Origin: Rhodobacterales bacterium HKCCE3408
GTDB lineage: Bacteria; Pseudomonadota; Alphaproteobacteria; Rhodobacterales; Rhodobacteraceae
Length of the DNA: 64,000 nucleotides
Direction of reading: 5' to 3'
NCBI GenBank assembly: GCA_015689705.1
Contig: WVSN01000003.1
Span: 62,001 to 126,000 of the forward strand
Shown: positions 54,477 through 63,322 of the stretch, piece after piece
Layout: every line of letters begins with the position of its first letter
Position numbering within the stretch: the first letter of the stretch is position 1
Position numbers and translations under genes: made by a program
The notes under the pieces: model-generated
Seen by the model: only the letters and a program-made list of their open reading frames with translations
Told to the model about the DNA's origin: nothing
Database searches by the model: none

Positions 54477-54630
54477 GTCACTGTCCCTCCCGATCCGGCC
54501 TAGCCTGGTGCCGGTCGCCTGAACCCATGCCTCTCGTTTCTGTTTACGTGATCGTCAAATATTCCCCAACGTCACGGATGGTCTGACGCAGCGGAACAAC
54601 GCCGCAATGGCTCATATTGTGTCGTCAGCG

Positions 54631-55539
54631 CTACAGTCTGGACGATATGCGGGGTTTGGGCGCCAATGCGCCGCGCCGCTGAGACGTCGTGACGTTCAGG
54701 TAGATCGCAGCAAAAATGATCGCGGCACCGAGGAGAACGCCGATCTCCAGGGGCTCGCCGTAGAAGCTCATGCCGATGAGCGCGATGACCGGCAGGCGCG
54801 CGAAATCGAGCGGCATCACCACCGAGGCGGGCGCGAGGGAGAGCGCTGTCGTCAGGCTGAAATGCGCGGTGAGCCCGGCAATGGCGATCAGGATCAGCCA
54901 GACCCAGTCGGCCGGGGCGGGCCACGCGATCCGGCCGTCGAAGATGAGCCCGCACACGATCCCGAGACCGAGCTGCATCAGCGTCAGCCAGAACATGATC
55001 GACGTGATCGGCTCGTTCCGGGTGAGGTTCTTCGTGCAGACGGCGGTTCCGGCGAAAAACACCGCGGCCGAGGCGGCCGCGATGACGCCGGCCGAGATCG
55101 GAACGGCCCCGGGCCGCAGTACGACGAGCACGCCGATGAAGCCGAGCGCGCCGGCGGCGAGTTTCCAGCGCGTCAGCGGCTCGCCCAGGAAGATCGCGGC
55201 CAGCGCGATGACCCAGAGCGGCGAGGTGAATTCAAGCGCGAAGACCTGCGCGAGGGGGATTACGGTGATGGCGTAGAACCAGAGGTTCTGGCCGGTGAAG
55301 TGGAAGACGTTGCGCAGCCCGTGCAACGGAAGACGCGCGCGAGAGACCTGGGAAAGCCGCCCGGTGGCGGTGGCAAGAACGACGACGATCAGAAAGCCCA
55401 CCGCCGAGCGGTAGGTCATGATCTCGAACGTGTCGAAGGTCAGCCCGGCCGCGCGTCCGGCGACGGCCATCGTCGTGAAGGACACGATGGCCCCGACCAT
55501 CCACAAAGCGGCGAGCCCGGGCCGGGTCTCGGGCGTCAT
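54631..55539 (-). CDS. DMT-superfamily (EamA) transporter, second copy
   Basis: The product has 302 residues with ten membrane segments in two EamA repeats. Landmarks are IVSFTTMAVAGRAAGLTFDTFEI, RNVFHFTGQNLWFYAITVIPLAQ, ALEFTSPLWVIALAAIFLGEP and LTAHFSLTTALSLAPASVVMP. It belongs to a different branch from the copy at 52365-53291 and is closer to RhaT/S-adenosylmethionine-type carriers in its FTSPLW motif, though the substrate is unknown. The start at 55539 overlaps the stop of the small secreted-protein gene as ATGA. Confidence 0.92.
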   Translation of the reverse strand: MTPETRPGLAALWMVGAIVSFTTMAVAGRAAGLTFDTFEIMTYRSAVGFLIVVVLATATGRLSQVSRARLPLHGLRNVFHFTGQNLWFYAITVIPLAQVFALEFTSPLWVIALAAIFLGEPLTRWKLAAGALGFIGVLVVLRPGAVPISAGVIAAASAAVFFAGTAVCTKNLTRNEPITSIMFWLTLMQLGLGIVCGLIFDGRIAWPAPADWVWLILIAIAGLTAHFSLTTALSLAPASVVMPLDFARLPVIALIGMSFYGEPLEIGVLLGAAIIFAAIYLNVTTSQRRGALAPKPRISSRL

Positions 55540-55889
55540 CCGGCGGCCCTCCGGTCGCGGCAGCAGCCCTCGAAGACCGCTACATCGCCAAGCCGCGGGA
55601 CCAGGATCTCGATGGATACGGGCTGCGTGACGCCGAGGATCTCGCACGGGCCGGACTGCAGCAGTACCGGGACCGTGCCGCCCGCGGTCACGAGACCCGT
55701 GCGGTGCAGGTCGGGGAGGGGCGCAGGCAGGGGGGCGGTCAGCGCGAAGGTTCCGTCGCCGAGATAGTCGAACCTCGCCGTCTCTCCGTCCGAGACGAGG
55801 CCGAAGCGGGGCTCGAAGCCGACGCAGACAAGCTCGGCGGCGGCGGGTCCGGCGGCAGCGATGGTGAGGGCGGCGGAAAGCGCTTTCAC
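55536..55889 (-). CDS. Small secreted protein downstream of mazG
   Basis: The product has 117 residues with a signal sequence (VKALSAALTIAAAGPAAAE). The mature part has Cys in LVCVGFEPRFGLVSDGETARF, in GPCEILG and a CC pair in EGCCRDRRAAG. No named family is recognised, but the CVGFEPRF start is similar to small exported proteins found in Rhodobacteraceae. The start is GTG at 55889, overlapping the mazG stop as GTGA, and its stop overlaps the transporter start, so all three genes are translated together. Confidence 0.72.
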   Translation of the reverse strand: MKALSAALTIAAAGPAAAELVCVGFEPRFGLVSDGETARFDYLGDGTFALTAPLPAPLPDLHRTGLVTAGGTVPVLLQSGPCEILGVTQPVSIEILVPRLGDVAVFEGCCRDRRAAG

Positions 55890-56692
55890 AATCCGGCCGC
55901 CTTGGCCTTGTCCCACAGCGCGTCCATCTCTTCGAGGTCGCTGTCCTCCGGCCGGCGGCCCTCGGCGCGGAGCGCGGCCTCGATGAAGGCGAAGCGACGG
56001 GCGAACTTGGCGTTCGCACCGCGCAGGGCGGTTTCGGGATCGACCTTGAGATGCCGCGCGAGATTGGCGACGACGAACAGCAGATCGCCGACCTCCTCGG
56101 CGATCTTGTCCTCGGGCGCTTCGGCAACCTCGCGGGCTTCCTCGGCGATCTTGGCCAGCACGTCCTCGGCACCGGGCCAGTCGAAGCCCACCCGCGCGGC
56201 GCGTTTCTGGAGCTTTTCAGCCCGCATCAGCGACGGCAGGCCAAGAGCCACGTCGTCGAGCACGGCGCCCCGGTCCTTCGCCTTGCGCTCGGCGGCCTTC
56301 ACGGTCTCCCAGTCGCGGGTCTGTTGCTCGGCCGACTTGTCGCGGCTTTCCGCGCCGAACACGTGCGGATGGCGGGCGACCATCTTCTCGGCGATGGCGT
56401 CGGCGACGGCGTGGAAGTCGAACAGGTCGCGCTCGGCCGCGATCTCGGCGTGGTAGACCACCTGCAGAAGCAGGTCGCCCAGTTCACCGCGTAGCTCGTC
56501 CCACGCCTTGCGCTCGATGGCGTCAGCGACCTCGTAAGCCTCCTCGATCGTGTAGGGGGCGATGGTGTCGAAATCCTGCTCGATATCCCACGGGCAGCCG
56601 GTTTCGGGGTCACGCAGGCGGCGCATGATTTCCAGCAGGCGCGGCAGGCCGCCGCCCTTCCGGTGCACCAGGTCCGCCCCGTCGTCGCGCAT
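55886..56692 (-). CDS. mazG: Nucleoside triphosphate pyrophosphohydrolase MazG
   Basis: The product has 268 residues with two MazG domains in tandem. Each has the EExxE-type metal site: EEAYEVADAIERKAWDELRGELGDLLLQ in the first and EEAREVAEAPEDKIAEEVGDLLF in the second (parts named only). The start MRRLRDPETGCPWDIEQDFDTI is typical. It removes pyrophosphate from noncanonical or excess nucleoside triphosphates. The start at 56692 gives MRDDGADLVHR. It is divergent from the amidohydrolase gene across 67 bases and leads an operon with a secreted protein and a transporter. Confidence 0.94.
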   Translation of the reverse strand: MRDDGADLVHRKGGGLPRLLEIMRRLRDPETGCPWDIEQDFDTIAPYTIEEAYEVADAIERKAWDELRGELGDLLLQVVYHAEIAAERDLFDFHAVADAIAEKMVARHPHVFGAESRDKSAEQQTRDWETVKAAERKAKDRGAVLDDVALGLPSLMRAEKLQKRAARVGFDWPGAEDVLAKIAEEAREVAEAPEDKIAEEVGDLLFVVANLARHLKVDPETALRGANAKFARRFAFIEAALRAEGRRPEDSDLEEMDALWDKAKAAGL

Positions 56693-56759
56693 TGCACCCC
56701 CGTTCGATTTCCGACACGCTGCGGAGGTAGTGCCAGACCGGCCAAGGAGGAGTCCAGCC

Positions 56760-57929
56760 ATGCCAGTCCTGAACAGGATCGCCGGCTTTGCCGACGAGAT
56801 GGAAGGCTGGCGGAAGCACCTGCACGCCAATCCCGAGCTTGGCTTCGACTGCCACGATACCGCGGCCTTCGTCGCCGAGCGTTTGCGCGAATTCGGTGTC
56901 GACGAAATCCACGAGGGGATCGCGGAGACCGGCGTCGTCGGGTTGCTCGAGGGGCAGGCGCCCGGGCCGGTCATCGGGCTGCGCGCCGATATGGACGCGC
57001 TGCCGATCATGGAGGAGACGGGCGCTGACCATGCCTCGCGGGTGCCGGGGGTGATGCATGCCTGCGGCCATGACGGGCATACGACGATGCTTCTGGGCGC
57101 GGCGAAATACCTGGCCGAGACACGCGCCTTTTCCGGCCGCGTCGCGCTGATCTTCCAGCCGGCCGAGGAGAACGGCGGCGGGGCGCAGGTGATGTGCGCC
57201 GAGGGTCTGATGGAGCGGTTCGGGATCGAGCAGGTTTACGCGATTCATACCGCGCCGGGGCTCAAGACCGGGCAGGTCGTCACGGCGCCGGGGCCGTTCA
57301 TGGCTGCCGTGGACACGATGACGATCCGCATCGTGGGCCGGGGCGGACACGGGGCCATGCCGCACGATGCGCGCGATCCGCTGATCGCAGGCGTGGCGAT
57401 GGTGCAGGCGATCCAGACCATCGTCTCGCGCAACCACCGCGCATTGGACGACCTGGTGATCTCGGTCACCCAGTTCCACGCCGGATCGACCGACAACGTC
57501 ATCCCGTCCTCCGCCTATCTCAACGGGACGGTCCGTACGTTCGCGTCCGACGTGCAGGCGATGGTCGAGCGCCGGCTGGCGGAGATCGTGCAGGGGGTCG
57601 CCGCGGCCCATGGCGTGCGGGCCGAGCTCGATTACGAGCGCGGCTACCCGGCGACGATCAACACCGAGGCCGAGGCGCGCTTCGCCGCGGAGGTGGCCGG
57701 CGAAATCGTCGGCGCCGATCTGGTCGAGGGCGATGCGGGGCGCGAGATGGGGGCGGAGGATTTCGCCTATATGCTGCGGGAGCGGCCCGGCGCCTACATG
57801 TTCCTCGGGCAAGGGCCGGGGGCGGGGCTGCACCACCCGGAATTCGACTTCAACGATGCCGTCGCGCCCATCGGCGCAAGCGTTCTGGCCCGGCTCGTCG
57901 AGCGTGCGCAGCCACTGGCCGCGAAGTGA
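56760..57929 (+). CDS. M20-family amidohydrolase (hippurate hydrolase/HipO-like)
   Basis: The product has 389 residues. Metal ligands are visible in MHACGHDGHTTMLLGAAKYLA, QPAEENGGGAQVM and the C-terminal GAGLHHPEFDFND. The dimerisation domain starts near TIRIVGRGGHGAMPHDARDPL. The family removes acyl or amino-acid groups from N-acyl amino acids and related amides; the exact substrate is not determined. The start ATG at 56760 follows AAGGAGGAGTCC, a strong ribosome binding site. The photolyase gene follows on the same strand after 58 bases. Confidence 0.92.
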   Translation: MPVLNRIAGFADEMEGWRKHLHANPELGFDCHDTAAFVAERLREFGVDEIHEGIAETGVVGLLEGQAPGPVIGLRADMDALPIMEETGADHASRVPGVMHACGHDGHTTMLLGAAKYLAETRAFSGRVALIFQPAEENGGGAQVMCAEGLMERFGIEQVYAIHTAPGLKTGQVVTAPGPFMAAVDTMTIRIVGRGGHGAMPHDARDPLIAGVAMVQAIQTIVSRNHRALDDLVISVTQFHAGSTDNVIPSSAYLNGTVRTFASDVQAMVERRLAEIVQGVAAAHGVRAELDYERGYPATINTEAEARFAAEVAGEIVGADLVEGDAGREMGAEDFAYMLRERPGAYMFLGQGPGAGLHHPEFDFNDAVAPIGASVLARLVERAQPLAAK

Positions 57930-57987
57930 GCCGGACTTGACCTCTGCCCGGTCAGCCTAGCTACGCCCCCAAAGCAGGAGGTGAGGC

Positions 57988-59409
57988 ATGGGTGAGGCAC
58001 CGGTCATCTGGTGGATACGACGCGATTTCCGGCTGGCGGAGAACCCCGCGCTGACGGCAGCCGTCGAGAGCGGCGTGCCGGTCATCCCGGTCTTCCTGTT
58101 CGACGAGGCGTTGGAAGAGCTGAAAACCGCCCCCGCATGGCGCACCGGCCTCGGGCTCGAGGTGCTGGCCGGGGCGCTCGAGGCCGCCGGAAGCCGGCTG
58201 ATCCTGCGCCGCGGCAAGGCGCTGCCGACGCTCCGCAAGCTGATCGAAGAGACGGGGGCGACGTCGGTCCACTGGAACCGCCTCTATGATCCGACGGCCA
58301 TCGCTCGCGACAAGGAGGTGAAGGCCGGACTGAAGGAAGACGGGGTCGAGGCGCGCAGCCACCATGCCCATGTCCTGTTCGAACCCTGGACGGTCGAGAC
58401 CGGGACGGGCGGCTTCTACAAGGTCTATTCGCCGTTCTGGCGCGCCGTGCGCGATCGTGATGTGGCGAAACCGGAGAAGGCGCCCTCGACGATCGCGGCG
58501 CCGTCCGGCTGGCCGGAAAGCGATAGCCTGGACGACTGGAAACTCGGCGCCGGTATGCGGCGCGGCGCAGAGGTGGTCCGGCCGCACCTGCTTCTGGGCG
58601 AGACGGCGGCGCGCGACCGGCTTCATACCTTCGTCGAGGAGAAGATCGGCAGCTACAAGGCGGACCGCAACCAGCTCGACCTCGACGCGACCTCGGGCCT
58701 GTCCGAGCCGCTGACCTACGGCGAGATCGGGCCGTGCACCGTCTGGTATGCCGGGGCGAAGGCGATGTCCGAGGGCAAGTCGGGTGCCGAGCATTTCCTG
58801 AAGGAACTCGTCTGGCGCGACTTCGCCCATCACCTGATCTTCCACACGCCGCAGATCACCCATGCCAACTGGCGCGAGGAATGGGACAGCTTCCCCTGGA
58901 CCGACGACCGCCGGCTGAAGGAGATCCGCGACTGGGAGCGCGGCGTGACCGGCGAGCCGGTGATCGACGCGGCGATGCGCGAGATGTACGTGACCGGCCG
59001 GATGCACAACCGTGCCCGGATGCTCGTGGCGTCCTACCTGACCAAGCACCTGATGGTGCACTGGAAAATCGGGCTGGAATGGTTCGAGGATTGCCTGGTC
59101 GACTGGGATCCGGCCTCGAACGCGATGGGCTGGCAGTGGACCGCAGGATCCGGGCCGGACGCCGCGCCGTATTTCCGCATCTTCAACCCCGAAACGCAGG
59201 CCGAGAAGTTCGATCCCGACGGGGCTTACCGAGCGCGCTGGATCGCCGAGGGCTACGACGATCCCACCGACACCGCGCTCAGCTATTTCGACGCCATCCC
59301 GGAATCATGGGGCATGTCGCCGGACGATCCCTATCCGGGGGAACCGATTGTCGATCTGAGCGAGGGTCGGAAACGGGCGCTCGCCGCCTACGAGGCGCGC
59401 GGTGATTAA
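57988..59409 (+). CDS. phrB: Deoxyribodipyrimidine photolyase PhrB
   Basis: The product has 473 residues. The N-terminal Rossmann domain binds the antenna cofactor (VIWWIRRDFRLAENPAL). The C-terminal FAD domain includes ELVWRDFAHHLIFHTPQ, GVTGEPVIDAAMREMYVTG, MHNRARMLVASYLTKHL and DPASNAMGWQWTAGSGPDA, all typical of class I CPD photolyases. It repairs UV-induced pyrimidine dimers using blue light. The stop overlaps the next start by eight bases. The start at 57988 follows GGAGGTGAGGC, a strong ribosome binding site. Confidence 0.95.
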   Translation: MGEAPVIWWIRRDFRLAENPALTAAVESGVPVIPVFLFDEALEELKTAPAWRTGLGLEVLAGALEAAGSRLILRRGKALPTLRKLIEETGATSVHWNRLYDPTAIARDKEVKAGLKEDGVEARSHHAHVLFEPWTVETGTGGFYKVYSPFWRAVRDRDVAKPEKAPSTIAAPSGWPESDSLDDWKLGAGMRRGAEVVRPHLLLGETAARDRLHTFVEEKIGSYKADRNQLDLDATSGLSEPLTYGEIGPCTVWYAGAKAMSEGKSGAEHFLKELVWRDFAHHLIFHTPQITHANWREEWDSFPWTDDRRLKEIRDWERGVTGEPVIDAAMREMYVTGRMHNRARMLVASYLTKHLMVHWKIGLEWFEDCLVDWDPASNAMGWQWTAGSGPDAAPYFRIFNPETQAEKFDPDGAYRARWIAEGYDDPTDTALSYFDAIPESWGMSPDDPYPGEPIVDLSEGRKRALAAYEARGD

Positions 59410-60673
59410 GGACTTGCGGGACTGCGGGACGCGCGCCAATCTGGGGCAAAGGGACGCGAAAGTGACAATCAGAACAACGACAAAGGGTGAGCCGGACCTG
59501 CCGCGCTACTTCGCACAGGTGTTCGAGATGGCCGGTTCCATGCCGCGGGGGCGGCTTGACGTGGTGCTGCCCGACGGGCGCGTGTTCCGGGCCGAGGGCA
59601 AGGGGCCGGGCGTCGTGGCCGAGCTGCACGTGCATAACCCCGATACGTTCGCCCGGCTGGTCCGCGACGGCGATCTCGGCTTCTGCGAGGCGTACATGGA
59701 CGGCTGGTGGTCGACGCCGGACCTGATGGCCTTCATGGACCTGCTGACCGACGGCAACGAGGATCTCTACGACGGGTTTCTCGGCATGAAGCTCGTCCGG
59801 CTCTACGAGCGGGTGCGCTTCTGGCTGCAATCCAACTCGAAACGCCAGGCACAGAAGAACATCGCGCATCACTACGACCTGGGGAACGCGTTCTACGGCC
59901 TTTGGCTCGACGACACGATGACCTATTCCTCGGCGCTGTTCGAGACCGGGCAGGAATCGACCGAGGCCGCCCAGACCCGGAAATATGCCGCGATGGTCGA
60001 TGCCATGGAGGTCCGGCCGGGCGAGCACGTGCTCGAGATCGGCTGCGGATGGGGCGGGTTCGCGGAATACGCGGCCGGCACCCGTGGCCTGAAGGTCACG
60101 GCCCTGACGATCAGCAAAGCGCAGGCGGAGTACGCCCGCGCGCGCATGGAAAGGGCCGGCCTGTCCGATCGGGTGGAGATCCGCCTGCAGGATTACCGCG
60201 ACGTCCGCGGCCGCTTCGACGGCATCGCCTCGATCGAGATGTTCGAGGCCGTAGGAGAACGCTATTGGCCCCAGTATTTCAAGACGTTGCGGGATTGTCT
60301 GGATGCAAACCGCAAGGCTGTCCTGCAGGTCATCCTGGTTCAGGACAAACGCTTCGAGGCCTACCGAAAGGGCGTCGATTTCGTGCAGCGCTACATCTTC
60401 CCCGGCGGCATGCTTCCATCCCCTTCGGTGCTGCGCGCCGAGGTCGAGCGCGCGGGCCTTGCGGTCGCCGGATCCCGCGAATTCGGGCAGAGCTATTCGC
60501 AGACGCTCAGAAGGTGGTATGACACCTTCAACGAGAGATGGGAGGAGGCCGCGTCCATGGGCTTCGACGATCGGTTCCGGCGCATGTGGAACCTCTACCT
60601 GACGTCCTGTGCGGCGGCCTTCCGCTACGATGTCTGCGACGTGACGCAGATCGCGATCAGGCGGCCTGCCTGA
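59402..60673 (+). CDS. cfa: Cyclopropane-fatty-acyl-phospholipid synthase family methyltransferase
   Basis: The product has 423 residues. The SAM-binding motif is VLEIGCGWGGFAEYA, preceded by KNIAHHYDLGNAFYGLWLDDTMTYSSALF, a family hallmark. The EMFEAVGERYWPQYF segment carries the catalytic Glu region. It methylenates unsaturated phospholipid chains in the membrane using S-adenosylmethionine. The GTG start at 59402 overlaps the photolyase gene by eight bases; a later GTG at 59462 would remove a poorly conserved leader and is an alternative. The gene pair photolyase-cfa is common in alphaproteobacteria. Confidence 0.92.
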   Translation: MIKDLRDCGTRANLGQRDAKVTIRTTTKGEPDLPRYFAQVFEMAGSMPRGRLDVVLPDGRVFRAEGKGPGVVAELHVHNPDTFARLVRDGDLGFCEAYMDGWWSTPDLMAFMDLLTDGNEDLYDGFLGMKLVRLYERVRFWLQSNSKRQAQKNIAHHYDLGNAFYGLWLDDTMTYSSALFETGQESTEAAQTRKYAAMVDAMEVRPGEHVLEIGCGWGGFAEYAAGTRGLKVTALTISKAQAEYARARMERAGLSDRVEIRLQDYRDVRGRFDGIASIEMFEAVGERYWPQYFKTLRDCLDANRKAVLQVILVQDKRFEAYRKGVDFVQRYIFPGGMLPSPSVLRAEVERAGLAVAGSREFGQSYSQTLRRWYDTFNERWEEAASMGFDDRFRRMWNLYLTSCAAAFRYDVCDVTQIAIRRPA

Positions 60674-61116
60674 TGTGGACGGCGGCCCGGCTTGTCGCAG
60701 CGGTCCTGTTCACCGCTCTCGGCTATTACAGCGCCACCCTTGTCGCTGCGACCTTTCCCGAGGGCACCGACCCCAAAACTTTCGTGATCTGCATCGCTTC
60801 GATCGGGCTGTGGCAGGGCTGGATGACGATGGGAAAGCTGACCGGACGCGGGTATTCCGCCGCCGCCGGGAACGGCATCAGGACATCGGTCCAGATCGCG
60901 TTCTTCGGCCTGCTGCTCTTCGCGCTGGTCGAGATGTTCTCGCGCTCGGCCGATCTGCGGTACCGGGACTTCTGGACCGCGACGAAAGACGCGCTGAATC
61001 TCTTCATCGAATATCTGGGCCAGTACGCCGGCATTCCGGCATCCTGGGGTGTCCTGCTCGCGGGCGGCGTTCTCATCGGCCTTGCCACCGAAGCCGCGGC
61101 GCGGCTCTGGCGCTAG
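60673..61116 (+). CDS. trgA: TrgA family membrane protein (tellurite resistance locus)
   Basis: The product has 147 residues with about four membrane segments (about 5-26, 40-57, 76-94 and 120-140). The sequence pattern TAARLVAAVLFTALGYYSA and GLWQGWMTMGKLTGRGYSAAAGNGIRTS (partly quoted) matches the TrgA family. TrgA and TrgB were first described with cysK in Rhodobacter sphaeroides as loci that contribute to high-level tellurite resistance; the biochemical role of TrgA is unknown. The ATG shares a base with the cfa stop, and trgB begins right after its stop. Confidence 0.87.
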   Translation: MWTAARLVAAVLFTALGYYSATLVAATFPEGTDPKTFVICIASIGLWQGWMTMGKLTGRGYSAAAGNGIRTSVQIAFFGLLLFALVEMFSRSADLRYRDFWTATKDALNLFIEYLGQYAGIPASWGVLLAGGVLIGLATEAAARLWR

Positions 61117-62232
61117 GTGCAACCGGTCTTCCTCTACGGCACGCTTCGGCACCTTCCGTTGCTCGAGAAGGTGCTCGGTCACCCGCCAGCGACGCGGCCG
61201 GCGCATCTGCCCGATCACAGCGTCGCCTGGGCAAAGGGTGAGACCTATCCGCTGATCGTTTCGGGTGGTGCGGGGATCGACGGGCTGCTGGTGGATGCCG
61301 ACGCGAACGATCTGGCGCGGCTCGACTTCTACGAGGGCGCCTTCGATTACGAGACCCGCCCGGTCACCGTGGACACGGCCGGGGGTCCAGTGAGCGCCCG
61401 GGTCTACTGGCCGCCGGCCTCGGGCGTCGAGCCGGGCGCGCCGTTCGAACTGTCGGACTGGCAGCGCGACCGGGGTGACGTGACGGTGATTGCCGCGCAC
61501 GAGGTCATGGGCGCCTTCGGGCGCGAGGACCCCCGCCAGGTCGGCGCTCGGTTCCCGGTGATCTTCGCCCGGGCGCAGGCGCAGATGCACACGGCAGAGT
61601 GGCGGCGGCCGCGCAGCGTCGGCCGGGCGATTCCGCATGACAGCGTGAAGATCGTCGAAGACCATTTCGATTTCACAGGGTTTTTCGCGCTTCAGACATT
61701 GCAGCTGAGGCATCCGCGGATCGATGGTGGTCCGGAGATGGAGATTCGCCGGACCGTCTTCCGCGCCGGCGAGGCGGCGACCGTGCTTCCCTACGACCCG
61801 GTGCGCGACCGCGTACTGTTCGTCGAACAATTCCGCGTCGCGCCCTTCGTCCAGACCGACCCCGATCCCTGGCTGCTGGAACCGGTCGCCGGGATCGTGG
61901 ATGCCGGCGAGACGCCCGAGAGCACGGCGCGGCGCGAGGCCGAGGAGGAGGCCGGGGTGGTGATCGGCGCGCTGCATTTCATCGCGCGCTACTATCCCTC
62001 GCCCGGCGCGACGGCGCAGATCCTGCATTCCTATATCGGCCTGACCGATCTGCCGGACGACCTGGAGGGTACGGGCGGTCTCGACCACGAGGGCGAGGAT
62101 ATCGCGGTTCACGTCGTGTCGTTCGACCGGGCCATGGAGATGCTTTCGACCGGGGAGCTGGCGAACGCGCCGGCGATCCTGTCGCTGCAATGGCTGGCGG
62201 CGAACCGCGCGGGACTGCGCGCACCGGCTTGA
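61117..62232 (+). CDS. trgB: TrgB: gamma-glutamylcyclotransferase-like domain fused to NUDIX hydrolase
   Basis: The product has 371 residues. Residues about 1-130 form a GGCT-like domain beginning MQPVFLYGTLRH, with the glycine-rich YGTL loop. Residues about 175-371 form a NUDIX domain of the ADP-ribose pyrophosphatase type, with the complete box running from GIVDAGE through TPESTAR to REAEEEAGV. The domain pair and position match TrgB of the tellurite locus. The start is GTG at 61117, directly after the trgA stop with no spacer, which indicates coupling. cysK follows after 55 bases. Confidence 0.9.
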   Translation: MQPVFLYGTLRHLPLLEKVLGHPPATRPAHLPDHSVAWAKGETYPLIVSGGAGIDGLLVDADANDLARLDFYEGAFDYETRPVTVDTAGGPVSARVYWPPASGVEPGAPFELSDWQRDRGDVTVIAAHEVMGAFGREDPRQVGARFPVIFARAQAQMHTAEWRRPRSVGRAIPHDSVKIVEDHFDFTGFFALQTLQLRHPRIDGGPEMEIRRTVFRAGEAATVLPYDPVRDRVLFVEQFRVAPFVQTDPDPWLLEPVAGIVDAGETPESTARREAEEEAGVVIGALHFIARYYPSPGATAQILHSYIGLTDLPDDLEGTGGLDHEGEDIAVHVVSFDRAMEMLSTGELANAPAILSLQWLAANRAGLRAPA

Positions 62233-62287
62233 AACTCAGGGCGCGGCGCATCATACCCCTGAGGCGACGAATGCCGGGGAGGACGCC

Positions 62288-63322
62288 ATGACCATCCACA
62301 AGGATCTTGCGGCCGCGGTGGGCAACACGCCGCTGATCCGGCTGAACGCCATCAGCGATGCGACCGGCTGCGAGATTCTCGGCAAGGCGGAGTTCCTGAA
62401 CCCCGGCCAGTCGGTCAAGGACCGCGCGGCGCTCTGGATTATCCGGGACGCGGTCGAGAAGGGGACACTCAAGCCCGGCGGCACCATCGTCGAAGGCACG
62501 GCGGGCAATACCGGCATCGGTCTGGCACTGGTCGGCGCGTCGATGGGCTTTCGCACCGTCATCGTGATCCCCGAGACCCAGAGCCAGGAAAAGAAGGACA
62601 TGATCCGGCTCGCGGGTGCCGAGCTCGTGCAGGTTCCGGCGGTGCCCTACAAGAACCCGAACAACTACGTGAAATACTCGGCCCGGCTGGCTGCGGCGCT
62701 GAACGAGATCCTGCCCGAGGGCGCGATCTGGGCGAACCAGTTCGACAACACCGCGAACCGGCAGGCCCATATCGACAGCACCGGGCCGGAGATCTGGGAG
62801 CAGACCGGCGGCAAGGTCGACGCCTTCGTCGCCTCGGTCGGCTCCGGCGGAACACTGGCCGGCGTCGGTATGGCGTTGCAGCCGAAGGGCGTGAAGATCG
62901 CATTGGCCGATCCGGAAGGCTCCGGCGTCTATGGGCTATACACCACGGGCGAACCCGACCCTTCGGGCAGTTCGATCACCGAAGGCATCGGACAGGGACG
63001 GATCACCGCCAACCTCGACGGCTTCACGCCCGACGCCTGTTACAAGATACCCGATTCCGAGGCCCTGCCGCTGGTTTTCGATCTCTTGCGCGACGAAGGG
63101 CTGTGCATGGGCGGATCGACCGGCATCAACATGGCCGGTGCGGTGCGCATGGCCCGTGATCTCGGGCCCGGACATACGGTCGTGACGATCCTGTGCGATT
63201 ACGGCACGCGCTACCAGTCCAAGGTCTGGAACCCTGCCTTCCTGAAGGAAAAGGGGCTGCCGGTGCCGGACTGGCTCGACCGCGCGCCGCTCGACCTTCC
63301 GGACGTGTTCGAGACTCCATGA
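62288..63322 (+). CDS. cysK: Cysteine synthase A CysK
   Basis: The product has 344 residues. The pyridoxal phosphate lysine is Lys44 in NPGQSVKDRAAL. The phosphate-binding loop GTAGNTGIGLALVG and SVGSGGTLAGVG are present. It makes cysteine from O-acetylserine and sulfide, and cysteine synthase activity is known to raise tellurite tolerance. It is slightly longer than usual CysK because of a C-terminal tail. The start at 62288 follows GGGGAGGACGCC. The 55-base gap after trgB could hold its own promoter. The stop overlaps the next start as ATGA. Confidence 0.95.
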   Translation: MTIHKDLAAAVGNTPLIRLNAISDATGCEILGKAEFLNPGQSVKDRAALWIIRDAVEKGTLKPGGTIVEGTAGNTGIGLALVGASMGFRTVIVIPETQSQEKKDMIRLAGAELVQVPAVPYKNPNNYVKYSARLAAALNEILPEGAIWANQFDNTANRQAHIDSTGPEIWEQTGGKVDAFVASVGSGGTLAGVGMALQPKGVKIALADPEGSGVYGLYTTGEPDPSGSSITEGIGQGRITANLDGFTPDACYKIPDSEALPLVFDLLRDEGLCMGGSTGINMAGAVRMARDLGPGHTVVTILCDYGTRYQSKVWNPAFLKEKGLPVPDWLDRAPLDLPDVFETP

